A stretch of DNA of 17,277 nt from Chloroflexota bacterium (GCA_025449435.1 JANWJO010000156.1:1-17277), one strand, 5' to 3'. Numbered from the stretch's first letter, positions 8,662 through 16,333 are shown. Notes: a model not told the origin generated them from the letters alone. Numbers and translations are program-made.

Positions 8662-8747
8662 CCGCGGCCATCAGCCCACTTGCGCCTAGGTGCGCTATCT
8701 TGGATGCTACATAGCGTCAGCCAGAAGAACGCACCGAAGGACGGCGC
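8662..8747 (+). promoter_or_regulatory. Intra-operon gap with inverted repeat
   Basis: This is the largest gap in the six-gene run. CGCTAT (8693-8698) and ATAGCG (8711-8716) form a perfect 6-bp inverted repeat with a 12-base loop. No T-run follows, so it is not an intrinsic terminator. It could be an operator, an mRNA processing site or chance. TTGCGC (8680-8685) resembles a -35 but has no convincing -10 partner. GAAGGA (8736-8741) is a good ribosome binding site for the next gene. Confidence 0.35.
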
Positions 8748-10448
8748 ATGGGGCTCTTATCCGAAGGTCGCTCCGCAGCGAGCCTTGGTGCGATCGATGT
8801 GCAAAGCACCCTCGTCACCGAACTGCGCTACGCCGCCGAGCGCCTCCGGCAGCCCTATTTGCCAGCAACCTACTCGGAGCAAATGGCCACGCTGGCGGAC
8901 AGCGTCCGGCAAGCCTGCACCGTCGCGGTGGTTGGGCGTGTCAAAGCGGGCAAGAGCACCTTTGTGAATGCCCTGTTGGGAGACGACCTCGCCAAAGTGG
9001 GCACGCTGGAAACGACAGCAACCATCAACTGGTTTCGTTACGGTGAGGAACACCCCACGCGGCCAGTATTGTGCCATTGGCGTTCAGGTGCCACCACGCG
9101 CGAAACGCGCACCTTTCTTGATTCGCTGCAGGGCAACGATGAAGCGACGCTGCGCCAGGCGCGCGACATCGATCACCTGGAATATCACTTGCCCATCCCA
9201 CTGCTCGAACGCATAAACTTGGTTGATACGCCCGGCGCTGGCGCAGCTGTTACGGAGCACAGGGATCGCACCGCTGCCTTTCTCCAACTCGACCAGGAAC
9301 TGCGCACGTACCACGACGAGGAGACCCGTCGCCTGGAGCGCGAAGCCGATGCCGTGATTTACCTGGTCGGGGCGACGGCCATGGCCCGGGACCGCGACTT
9401 CCTGGAAAAGTTTCACGAGTCATTCGGCGGGCGAGCGTCGTCGCTCAACGCGTTTGGCGTTCTTGCCCAAATCGATCGTGAACAGGAGTTACTGGAACGG
9501 CGCGACGCGATTGCTGAGCACATAGCCCGCGACTTGCGCACCCATCTCACGACCGTCGTGCCGGTGTCGGCCGGCCTGCGCCGCGCACTAGACAACCTCA
9601 ACGTTACCGGCGTCTCTCAATTCGACCAGATTATCCACATGGCGCGTAGCATTCCCCGCGACTTATTGCCCGAGGCGCTGGAAGACGAGAGCTACTTTCT
9701 GAGTGACGATTTGCCGTGTGCTGTGCCGGTGGCGGGTCGCAAGGCACTGCTCGGCGACCTTCCTTGGATGGTGTTTACGACCATGGTCCGTCTCGCGGCA
9801 GCGAGCGAACGTAGCCGAGACGGTCTGCTGCAGGAACTCGCCGGGCTGGCTGGCTTCGACCGGCTCAAGAGCGTGCTGGAGAGTCAGTTCCTACGCCGTG
9901 GCCGGTTCTTGCGGAGCTATCGCGTGTTGCTCGACGCGCGTGGCATCGTTTCCCATTTGCGCTACCATGTGGTCCATCGGGCCCGCCAGTGGGTCCAGCA
10001 GCAATGCGACAGGAAAGATCGCTGGCTAGCGTTCCTGGCAAGATCGTCCCCAAATACGACGGCGCAAGAGCTTCAGGAGTTTGTTGCGTCATCACTCGCG
10101 CCACCCGATGACTTGAGCACTCTAGTTGACGACCTAGACCGGCGGTTCGCAGCCGTTGCGGCGGACCTCGAAGAGTTTCATGCGGAGTCGAGGGCGCTGT
10201 TTCTCGTGGAAGAACACCCAGACTTGTTCCCCGAAAGCGACGAATTGCGCGCGCTGTTCGGATTGTATGGGGTAGATCTGGAAAGCCGCAGTCCTGTGGC
10301 TGGCGCCACAATGGACTACTTTCAAAAACAGCACCAGTACTGGCGTGACCTGGCCATGCGGTCCGTGCGTGCGGAGCGTCGCGACGTGGCTGATCGTGCG
10401 GCTGTGGTGTATCAATCGCTCATATCGGTGCAGCGCGCACGGGCCTGA
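8748..10448 (+). CDS. Dynamin-like GTPase (GTPase 2, IniC-like)
   Basis: The 566-residue protein has G1 GRVKAGKS (63-70), a G2-region TLETTATINWFRYG (86-99), G3 DTPG (160-163) and a degenerate G4, AQID (240-243), instead of N/TKxD. The GRVKAGKST...NALLG and later Thr-rich-WFRYG pattern recalls mycobacterial IniC-type proteins, which also lack a classical G4 Lys as I remember them. The remainder is alpha-helical and charged with no clear transmembrane segment, so it differs from GTPase 1. ATG at 8748 has GAAGGA six bases upstream. It sits between the Hsp70-WD40 and C39-like genes. Bacterial dynamins often occur as unequal tandem pairs (BDLP1/2-type, IniA/IniC). By analogy this would be the soluble partner of the membrane-inserting GTPase 1; that role is inference. 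Confidence 0.88.
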   Translation: MGLLSEGRSAASLGAIDVQSTLVTELRYAAERLRQPYLPATYSEQMATLADSVRQACTVAVVGRVKAGKSTFVNALLGDDLAKVGTLETTATINWFRYGEEHPTRPVLCHWRSGATTRETRTFLDSLQGNDEATLRQARDIDHLEYHLPIPLLERINLVDTPGAGAAVTEHRDRTAAFLQLDQELRTYHDEETRRLEREADAVIYLVGATAMARDRDFLEKFHESFGGRASSLNAFGVLAQIDREQELLERRDAIAEHIARDLRTHLTTVVPVSAGLRRALDNLNVTGVSQFDQIIHMARSIPRDLLPEALEDESYFLSDDLPCAVPVAGRKALLGDLPWMVFTTMVRLAAASERSRDGLLQELAGLAGFDRLKSVLESQFLRRGRFLRSYRVLLDARGIVSHLRYHVVHRARQWVQQQCDRKDRWLAFLARSSPNTTAQELQEFVASSLAPPDDLSTLVDDLDRRFAAVAADLEEFHAESRALFLVEEHPDLFPESDELRALFGLYGVDLESRSPVAGATMDYFQKQHQYWRDLAMRSVRAERRDVADRAAVVYQSLISVQRARA

Positions 10449-10479
10449 GGCCGCGCTCGAGGATCTGCACCATCGAGTA

Positions 10480-10485
10480 GAGGAG
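10480..10485 (+). promoter_or_regulatory. Ribosome binding site that decides the C39-like start
   Basis: GAGGAG is followed by six bases (ATAACC) and then GTG at 10492. The reading frame is open upstream to 10345 inside GTPase 2, but this site supports the GTG over the upstream ATG. Confidence 0.75.
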
Positions 10486-10491
10486 ATAACC

Positions 10492-11769
10492 GTGCCAGCT
10501 GGTGGTCAAGTGCGCTCTTCGACCATGACATCCACCGCGATGGATTACGGCACGTTGATGATTGGCACCCCCGACCTCGACGCTACCGAATGGGACGGCG
10601 AGCAATCCATGCCCAACGACTGCGATGTGCGATCGCAGCAGTTTATTCTGGAACAGTTCACGGGCAAGAAGTATGACGAGTTGGCCCTTGTTCACGACGC
10701 CCAAAGCCACGGCTGGTTTCTGCTACCGTCTGGCGATGACCCTGGGGGTACGCCGATGGCGGACCTTGGCGCACTGCTCAACGAGCACGGAGTGCCCGTC
10801 CACGAGCAGTCGCACGGCACGGTGTATGACCTGGCCAACGAGCTCTCGCACGGCCATAAGGTAATCATCGCCGTCGACTCCAGCGAGTTGTGGCGTGGCC
10901 ACGCCAACGGCTACGCCGACCACGCGGTAGTAGTGTCCGGCATTGATACGACCGACTCGGCACACCCCATGGTCATCATCAGCGACCCCGGTTTACCAGG
11001 ATTTCACAGCGAGGACCGCTACCCGCTGGACCAGTTTCTCAAAGCCTGGCAAGGCAGCGATTTCACGTACGTGGCCACGGACAGCGCACCACCACCAGGG
11101 ATGGACCCAGCGATGGCGAACTTTGACTACGCGCAGGGGCACTTGTCCGTCGTCGCCGGCATGCCGTACGATCAGTTTCAGTCCTACGAGCATCAGCCGA
11201 ACTTATTCTCGCAATGGCTCGGATCCCAGCCCAGTTCGGGCATGCCGCTGACACCACAAGACATCTTCTTTCATGCCAACCCGGCAGCCAATCCGTTGCC
11301 CCAAATGCTCACGTCCGACCTCACCGCAGCCTGGACCACTGTCGACGCACTCTTCCAACCGCAACCGAGCGATGCAGCGCCACCGGATGCACACCTGCTC
11401 GAATTTATGCAGGCGTTCGGCATTCACATGCCTGTTCAAGCATTGCAAGTGGACCTTTCGATAGACCTGTTGGGGCACCTATTGCTGATCCCGAGCGTGC
11501 AGAGCATCGCCCAGGGTGTTGGCGACGACGCGATAGCGTTGCATAACGTGGCTTCTTCCACAACGCTCGAGGCAGTCGAACAAGGGGTAGCTTCGCACCT
11601 GAACCCAGCACTGGCGGACCTGCAGACATCGCTGCTTACTACGTTCGACGAGGTCGTTCACCACAGCGGGAGTGGCGACACAGCCGCGCAGTTCGATCCG
11701 GACACGGCTCCTCAACTCAGGAACCCCGAGGCACCGCCAGATGCTGGCCATCATGGTCACAGCGCATGA
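10492..11769 (+). CDS. C39-like papain-fold protein with unknown C-terminal region
   Basis: The protein is 425 residues from GTG 10492. The first half matches the C39-like/papain fold: Gln38 six residues before Cys44 (QSMPNDC, oxyanion Gln and nucleophile), His144 in ADHAVVVSGID (142-152), and Asp165 in VIISDPG (161-167). The Gln-Cys-His-Asp set is complete, so a cysteine peptidase or transglutaminase-like activity is possible. The region after about 200 has no family I recognise: it is rich in Pro and Gln, then helical with repeated hydrophobic patches, ending in a His-containing tail (GHHGHSA). There is no signal peptide and no ABC transporter domain nearby, so this is not a standard bacteriocin-exporter C39 domain. 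It lies 43 bp after GTPase 2, and its TGA overlaps the ATG of the STAND gene (ATGA). Confidence 0.82.
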   Translation: MPAGGQVRSSTMTSTAMDYGTLMIGTPDLDATEWDGEQSMPNDCDVRSQQFILEQFTGKKYDELALVHDAQSHGWFLLPSGDDPGGTPMADLGALLNEHGVPVHEQSHGTVYDLANELSHGHKVIIAVDSSELWRGHANGYADHAVVVSGIDTTDSAHPMVIISDPGLPGFHSEDRYPLDQFLKAWQGSDFTYVATDSAPPPGMDPAMANFDYAQGHLSVVAGMPYDQFQSYEHQPNLFSQWLGSQPSSGMPLTPQDIFFHANPAANPLPQMLTSDLTAAWTTVDALFQPQPSDAAPPDAHLLEFMQAFGIHMPVQALQVDLSIDLLGHLLLIPSVQSIAQGVGDDAIALHNVASSTTLEAVEQGVASHLNPALADLQTSLLTTFDEVVHHSGSGDTAAQFDPDTAPQLRNPEAPPDAGHHGHSA

Positions 11770-13982
11770 GCCCGAACGCGCCACAATCGCCATCGCCCTT
11801 GCCGCAGGTGCCGGTGCCGTCACCTGCCGTAACGCGTGCCCGGTTATTTGGACGCGACGCGGCGCTGGGGATACTGCAAGAGTTGTTGCTGGATGCCACG
11901 GCGCGCGACATCACTGTGTGCGGACCGTTAGGCTCCGGTACCTCAGCGCTGGCGAACGAAGCCATCTATCGGTTCGCTGCGTCGAGCAGCTTACCCATAC
12001 TCAGTGCGCCACTTAACGGGGCAACCGACCTATTGGACATTACGGCGACGCTCTGCCACGCCTTTGAGGTGCAACACACGATGGGGGATGCCTGGGCCGG
12101 CACTATTGTGCGCCTCTGGAAAGATCGGCCGTGTGTGCTCGCCGTCGACGGCGTGTCGCCAATCGCTGCTACGACCGTTCTCGAGACTTTGCTCGAACGT
12201 CTGCCGCACCTTCGCCTGATGATGACGAGCGTCACTCCCGTGGGGCTGCCAAACGAGCACGTGGTACCACTCGGACCATTAAGCGACCACAGTGATGCAC
12301 GGGCACTGTTCGAGGCAGTCGTCGGTCAAGTCGAGCCTGCTTTGGCCTTCGATGAAGTCCGTGCCGAGGCCATCAAGGACGTCTGCACCCAGCTTGGCGG
12401 GTGGCCACTTGCTCTCGAACTGGTGGCGGCCCAACTCGGGAGGGTGCCGGTGGCAGCAGTGATCCGCAGCCTCAACGAGGCCACTGCGACCCCGCCGGCA
12501 CTAGCACCACCAGACGTACCACCCCTGGTGCGACAAGTGATCGCGTGGTGCTTAGACACGCTCCAAGCTACGGAACGTCAATTATTGCTTGGCATGGCAG
12601 TGTTTGCCTCACCGTGTACCACCGAGGGTGTACAGCAGGTGTGCTGCGAGGAGGCTGCCGAGCGGGAAGTGGTGCACACCGTCCTCGCTTCGCTGCAGCA
12701 CCAGCGCCTTGTCACGCTCGGCGAGAGCGGTTACACGCTGCCCCCAGCGGTTCGGGCATGCGCACTGGCGGTTCTGGAGAGCGCCTCAAGAGTGAGCGCT
12801 CTGCGGCAGCGACACGCAGCGTACTGCGTTCAACTGGCGCGCACAGCAACGCAAGCGATCAACGGCGTGCGCTACGCGAGCATCGTGCATCAATTGGAGA
12901 CGAGCCTGCCTGACTTGCGCTCAGCGTTGCGCTGGGCATTGCTTGGCGGGGATGCGCAGGCCGGCGCCCAACTCGCAGCGGCGGCATGGCGGTTTTGGGA
13001 TGCGCGCGGTTATTGGGACGAGGGCGAGTACTGGTTAGGTCAAGCCAGCCAAGCGGTGGGCAACGAGGCGAGACCGCTCCTTGCCGAACTTGACTGCGCC
13101 GCGGGACATCTGGCGTTGCGCGTGGGGCAGGTTGAACAGGCGCTCGAACACTACCAACACGCACTCGCCATCGCCACCGTACTACAGGACGACGCACTGC
13201 TGGCGCGGGTGCTCGATGCCTTAGGGACCGTTTTGACTGGCCAGGGTGAAGCCAGCGCGGCCATGGCGCTGCATGCGCGTGGTGTCGAGATTGCCCAGGC
13301 CGCACGCGATCCGTTGGTGCTCGCGCGCGCGTTGAACAACCTGGGTTTGGCTGAGCTTGCCGCTGGACGAGCCGCCGATGCGGAAGCGCACTTTCGCGAA
13401 GGTCTGCACATCAACCAACGGCTCGGGCGCGGGGTGGGCGTTGCCCGAGCGTTGAGCAACCTTGCGCTCGCCGCCCATCAGCAGGGCAAGCGCGCTGAAG
13501 CGATGTCCCTGCAAACGTCTTGCGTGCGGATCGCTCAAGGCATGGGTGATCCGGAGTTCCTCGGTGGCTGCTACCTCGCCCTCGCCCACTATCTTCGCGT
13601 GCATGGCGACACCGCCGGCGCCGCTCGGTGCCTGGACCAGAGCGCAACCGTCTATAGCCGCCTGGCTTCACCCGTCTTACTCGCGGCAACGGTCGAGGCC
13701 TACGCACACCTGTTCACGTTGCTTGGCGATGCAGACCGGGCCGCACTCGCCTTTGCGGCGGCGCAGGCTGCGCGGATAGCGGCCGGTGCGAGCCTGCACG
13801 GCGGTGATCAACAAGAGCACGACTACTGGCTCGAGCGGGCCCGAGAAGTCGCCGGTGCGGCTCGGTGGGAACCGCGTTGGGCAGAAGGGTCGCGACTGTC
13901 GCTTGTAGAGGCGGCAGTCATGTCGCGTGCGGGCGCGATGCCTGCCGCGGGCGACCCTGCGCTAGGCGCCGGAAGACCCTAG
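11766..13982 (+). CDS. STAND/AfsR-like NB-ARC protein with TPR repeats, degenerate nucleotide site
   Basis: In this 738-residue protein a Pro-rich leader (1-20) precedes an NTPase-like domain (about 25-300). LFGRDAAL (27-34) opens it as in AfsR/LuxR-type STAND proteins. The P-loop is GPLGSGTS (53-60), with Thr59 where Walker A Lys should be. The Walker B-like segment is CVLAVDGV (123-130). The usual TSREPL sensor is TSVTPV (154-159), lacking Arg. GGWPLALELVAAQLG (211-225) is the conserved GLPLA winged-helix motif. TPR-type helical repeats fill about 440-690 (for example LNNLGLAELAAGRAADAEAHF). There is no HTH or BTAD DNA-binding domain at either end, so it is not an ordinary transcription factor. 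It is likely a scaffold. It is last in the operon, and its TAG overlaps the convergent DUF1707 stop. Confidence 0.85.
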   Translation: MSPNAPQSPSPLPQVPVPSPAVTRARLFGRDAALGILQELLLDATARDITVCGPLGSGTSALANEAIYRFAASSSLPILSAPLNGATDLLDITATLCHAFEVQHTMGDAWAGTIVRLWKDRPCVLAVDGVSPIAATTVLETLLERLPHLRLMMTSVTPVGLPNEHVVPLGPLSDHSDARALFEAVVGQVEPALAFDEVRAEAIKDVCTQLGGWPLALELVAAQLGRVPVAAVIRSLNEATATPPALAPPDVPPLVRQVIAWCLDTLQATERQLLLGMAVFASPCTTEGVQQVCCEEAAEREVVHTVLASLQHQRLVTLGESGYTLPPAVRACALAVLESASRVSALRQRHAAYCVQLARTATQAINGVRYASIVHQLETSLPDLRSALRWALLGGDAQAGAQLAAAAWRFWDARGYWDEGEYWLGQASQAVGNEARPLLAELDCAAGHLALRVGQVEQALEHYQHALAIATVLQDDALLARVLDALGTVLTGQGEASAAMALHARGVEIAQAARDPLVLARALNNLGLAELAAGRAADAEAHFREGLHINQRLGRGVGVARALSNLALAAHQQGKRAEAMSLQTSCVRIAQGMGDPEFLGGCYLALAHYLRVHGDTAGAARCLDQSATVYSRLASPVLLAATVEAYAHLFTLLGDADRAALAFAAAQAARIAAGASLHGGDQQEHDYWLERAREVAGAARWEPRWAEGSRLSLVEAAVMSRAGAMPAAGDPALGAGRP

Positions 13983-14446
13983 GAGTTGTTCTCTAACACG
14001 TTGTCGTTATCGTGGCCATTGATCACAGCAATGGCATGTGCACCTAACCCGATCCCCCAGCCCATAGCAGGCCAGATGGGCCAGAAGTAGCCGTGCGGGG
14101 TAGTGAGCAGGTATATCGCGATTAGAGTCCCGATGATGAGGGCGTAGTTCATAGCGTGTATGCGTAGGTTACGAACTGGCCTCCTGCGCACACGCCTAGC
14201 CATCACCGGCGGCGTTGGCGTAACTGCTGGAGCTACCGGAGCCGCCGTTTGGGTCGCGGGCTGTGAGAGCGCGGGGAGATCCTGTTGCACCTTCGCCAGA
14301 TCGCCGTAGGTGCGCGCGCGCATCGCCAGCGCTACGCGGTCGCGCAACTCATCGGGCGATAAACGCCCATCCGAAAAGTGTTGTTGCAACTCTTGGACGA
14401 CGCGCTGCCGGTCGTTGTCGGCAGCGCGCAGATCAGACGGTAACAA
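13979..14446 (-). CDS. DUF1707 (SHOCT-like) plus 2TM-domain membrane protein
   Basis: The protein has 155 residues. Residues about 5-58 (LRAADNDRQRVVQEL, DGRLSPDELRDRV, ARTYGDLAKVQQDLP) are a DUF1707 domain, a short helical domain common in actinobacterial and Chloroflexota membrane proteins. A Pro/Ala-rich linker follows (about 62-87), then a basic patch (RRVRRRPVRNLR) and a 2TM module with hydrophobic segments at about 102-117 and 123-143. The function is unknown; small membrane sensors or anchors are typical. The start is TTG at 14446 with GAGGTG five bases upstream. An in-frame TGA lies just before it and no other start codon precedes the domain. It shares CTAG with the stop of the STAND gene. 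A candidate promoter is noted upstream. Confidence 0.85.
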   Translation of the reverse strand: MLPSDLRAADNDRQRVVQELQQHFSDGRLSPDELRDRVALAMRARTYGDLAKVQQDLPALSQPATQTAAPVAPAVTPTPPVMARRVRRRPVRNLRIHAMNYALIIGTLIAIYLLTTPHGYFWPIWPAMGWGIGLGAHAIAVINGHDNDNVLENNS

Positions 14447-14487
14447 CCGGCCACCTCACTGCGCCTACGTAACCGAATTCATTCACC

Positions 14488-14516
14488 AACATTCCATGTG
14501 AGCGGCGACCTGTCAA
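14488..14516 (-). promoter_or_regulatory. Candidate sigma-70-like promoter for the DUF1707 gene
   Basis: Reading the minus strand, a perfect TTGACA (14511-14516) is followed after 17 bases by AATGTT (14488-14493), a poor -10 matching three of six positions. It ends about 40 bases before the TTG start. The -35 is good and the -10 weak. Confidence 0.4.
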
Positions 14517-14598
14517 TTAGCCCGGAACATCTGGCGTGCGAGTGCTCTCTTGAGCCACGAAGTGGAATCGGCGAGCGCAGATGCTAGGCAACATGCAC

Positions 14599-14629
14599 GT
14601 TCGACATGGAGCTAGCAAGATGTGCGAAC
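14599..14629. repeat. Imperfect inverted repeat / hairpin
   Basis: GTTCGACAT (14599-14607) pairs with ATGTGCGAAC (14620-14629), nine pairs with one bulged base around a 12-base loop containing GCTAGC. It lies about 75 bases downstream of the M32 stop. It has no U-tract, so an operator or mRNA-end structure is as likely as a terminator. Confidence 0.45.
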
Positions 14630-14702
14630 TCACGGTCGCGCCTATAGCTCAACCTTGCATGGTAGGGGCAAGCAACATGCGCGGAGTTCAGGGGGAAATG
14701 CC

Positions 14703-16223
14703 CTATTGAGCAGGCACGCCCGGGTACAGCGCCGCGTATTTCGTGCGCAGGTAGCGGTTGTAATGCACAGGGTTGAGCGGCTCACCTGAAATGCGCTGTA
14801 TCAGGTCGCTGGCGGAATACACCCTGCCGTGTACGTGCACGTGCGTGCGCATCCATTCCAGCACGAAGGTGAAGTCACCGCCGGCGAGACGCGCGTCAAA
14901 GTCTGGATGCTCTCGCTTGATCGTCGCCAGCAACTGGGCGCTGTACAGGTTGCCCAACGAATAGGTGGGGAAGTAACCCACTGCACCGGTGGACCAGTGC
15001 ACATCCTGCAACACACCATCCGCGTCATTGGTCGGTGTGACGCCGAGCATTTCCCGCATCTTGGCGTTCCACGTATCCGGTAGGTCCTTGACTTCCAGCC
15101 CGCCGTGCAGCAACGCCGTTTCGAGCTCGAAGCGGAGGATGATGTGGAGGTTATAGGTCACCTCGTCGGCTTCGACACGAATCAAGCTGGGCGCTACCGC
15201 ATTGATGGCACGCACAAAAGCGTGCTGGCCAACACCATCGAGCTGCGCAGGGAAGGTCTTAACGAGCCGGGGATACCAGTGCTGCCAGAAGGCCGAGCTG
15301 CGACCCATGACATTTTCCCAGAAGCGCGATTGGGATTCGTGCATACCCAGGGAAGTACCCGTAGCCAGCGGTGTGCGCTCCAAAGCTTGGTTGATGCCTT
15401 GTTCGTAGAGCCCATGGCCACATTCATGGATCGTGCCAAACAGCGCAGACCGAATGTCATGCTCGAACACACGCGTGGTGAGTCGAACATCTTGAATAGA
15501 GAAACTGGTTGTGAATGGATGGGCCGACAGGTCCTGACGGCCGGCATCGAGATCGAAGCCGAGAGCGCGCAACACCTCCAACGTGAAGGCGATCTGCTGG
15601 TCCTTGGGGTATCCAACGGTCAAAAACGATGTATCGGGCTGAAGGCCTGTGGCTCGAATGTCGCGTAACAGCCGGACGTTCTCAGCGCGCATGCCGGAGA
15701 ACACCGCCGCGGTTTCCTCTTCCGTCTGGTTGGGCTCGTATTCATCCAGCAAGGCGTCATACGGTGACTTGGCATAGCCGACATACGCTGCTTCGCGCCG
15801 CTTCAGGTCGATCACCTTGGTCAGGTCACTGGCAAAATGCGCAAAGTTGGCTTGTTGCCGAGCTTCATGCCACACCTGGAACGCGCGAGCGGTAGTCTCT
15901 GCCATCTCCTTGACGAACGGCGTCGGGAGCTTGGCTGCGCGCTCGACTTGCCGCCGCGTTTCCCGCAGGAGCGCCTGTCCAACCTCAGCTTGAAACGGTG
16001 CAGGACCATCCCCCGCTTGCTCAGCCTGGGATAACGCCCTGGCAAGTTCTGTGGAAATGAGCCGCTCGTGGACCAGTGCTTGCAGCGTCCCGAGTTGGCT
16101 GGCGCGGCTCTCAGCTGACTTGGGCCGGAGCATCGTTTGCTGGTCCCAATCCAGGAGAGCGACCGTGGCCGACAAGTCGGCGATCTCATGAAGATTATCC
16201 AGTAGGTCAGCCCACGCTGTCAT
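14703..16223 (-). CDS. M32 family metallocarboxypeptidase (Taq-type)
   Basis: The protein is 506 residues from ATG 16223, close to the usual size of about 500. It is a cytosolic, mostly helical zinc carboxypeptidase that removes C-terminal residues from peptides. The zinc motif HECGH is at 266-270, with the third ligand in MHESQSRFWEN (Glu296). The N-terminal LLDWDQQTMLRP (23-34) and YEPNQTEEE (162-170) are also family signatures. The catalytic set looks complete. The frame stays open to 16283, but the ATG at 16223 has GGGAG about 11 bases upstream and begins the family-typical N-terminus, while the extra 20 residues look unlike the family. It is monocistronic, divergent from the nucleotidyltransferase gene, with no visible link to the dynamin operon. 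Confidence 0.93.
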   Translation of the reverse strand: MTAWADLLDNLHEIADLSATVALLDWDQQTMLRPKSAESRASQLGTLQALVHERLISTELARALSQAEQAGDGPAPFQAEVGQALLRETRRQVERAAKLPTPFVKEMAETTARAFQVWHEARQQANFAHFASDLTKVIDLKRREAAYVGYAKSPYDALLDEYEPNQTEEETAAVFSGMRAENVRLLRDIRATGLQPDTSFLTVGYPKDQQIAFTLEVLRALGFDLDAGRQDLSAHPFTTSFSIQDVRLTTRVFEHDIRSALFGTIHECGHGLYEQGINQALERTPLATGTSLGMHESQSRFWENVMGRSSAFWQHWYPRLVKTFPAQLDGVGQHAFVRAINAVAPSLIRVEADEVTYNLHIILRFELETALLHGGLEVKDLPDTWNAKMREMLGVTPTNDADGVLQDVHWSTGAVGYFPTYSLGNLYSAQLLATIKREHPDFDARLAGGDFTFVLEWMRTHVHVHGRVYSASDLIQRISGEPLNPVHYNRYLRTKYAALYPGVPAQ

Positions 16224-16333
16224 ATTCAGGTCATCTCCCGGTACGATCTTTGCTAACAAAGTTGTGGCAGCGCATCCTACCACAAGGCAGTAAGCAACCT
16301 GCCGGTATAGACCGGGGGAGGAGTAACAACGTT
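16224..16333. promoter_or_regulatory. Divergent intergenic region with three short inverted repeats
   Basis: Three perfect 5-bp inverted repeats lie here: CTTTG-CTAA-CAAAG (16248-16261), GGCAG...CTGCC with an 8-base loop (16286-16303), and CCGGT-ATAG-ACCGG (16302-16315). The last two overlap by two bases, so they could not both form fully. The last sits just before the Shine-Dalgarno GGAGGAG (16317-16323) of the nucleotidyltransferase. TATAGA (16306-16311) resembles a -10 but lacks a -35. Confidence 0.4.

Larger units (their letters stand above)
14447..14702. other. Intergenic region between M32 peptidase and DUF1707 gene (256 bp)
   Basis: No coding sequence is recognised here. It holds a candidate minus-strand promoter (14488-14516), an imperfect inverted repeat (14599-14629), a shorter inverted repeat TGCTAG/CTAGCA (14582-14587 and 14612-14617), and a direct repeat of GCAACATGC (14588-14596 and 14672-14680). 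None is followed by a T-run in either direction, so I cannot name an intrinsic terminator for the M32 gene. Confidence 0.4.

Noticed and set aside
10345..10491. N-terminal extension of the C39-like protein starting inside GTPase 2
   Set aside because: The GAGGAG six bases before GTG 10492 and the lack of any recognisable sequence in the extension favour the shorter protein.
16224..16283. 20-residue N-terminal extension of the M32 peptidase
   Set aside because: It has no ribosome binding site and is unlike the family N-terminus, while ATG 16223 has GGGAG upstream and gives the usual length.
16306..16311. TATAGA as a -10 promoter element
   Set aside because: There is no -35-like hexamer at 16-18 bp upstream, and the site is only about 22 bases before the start codon.
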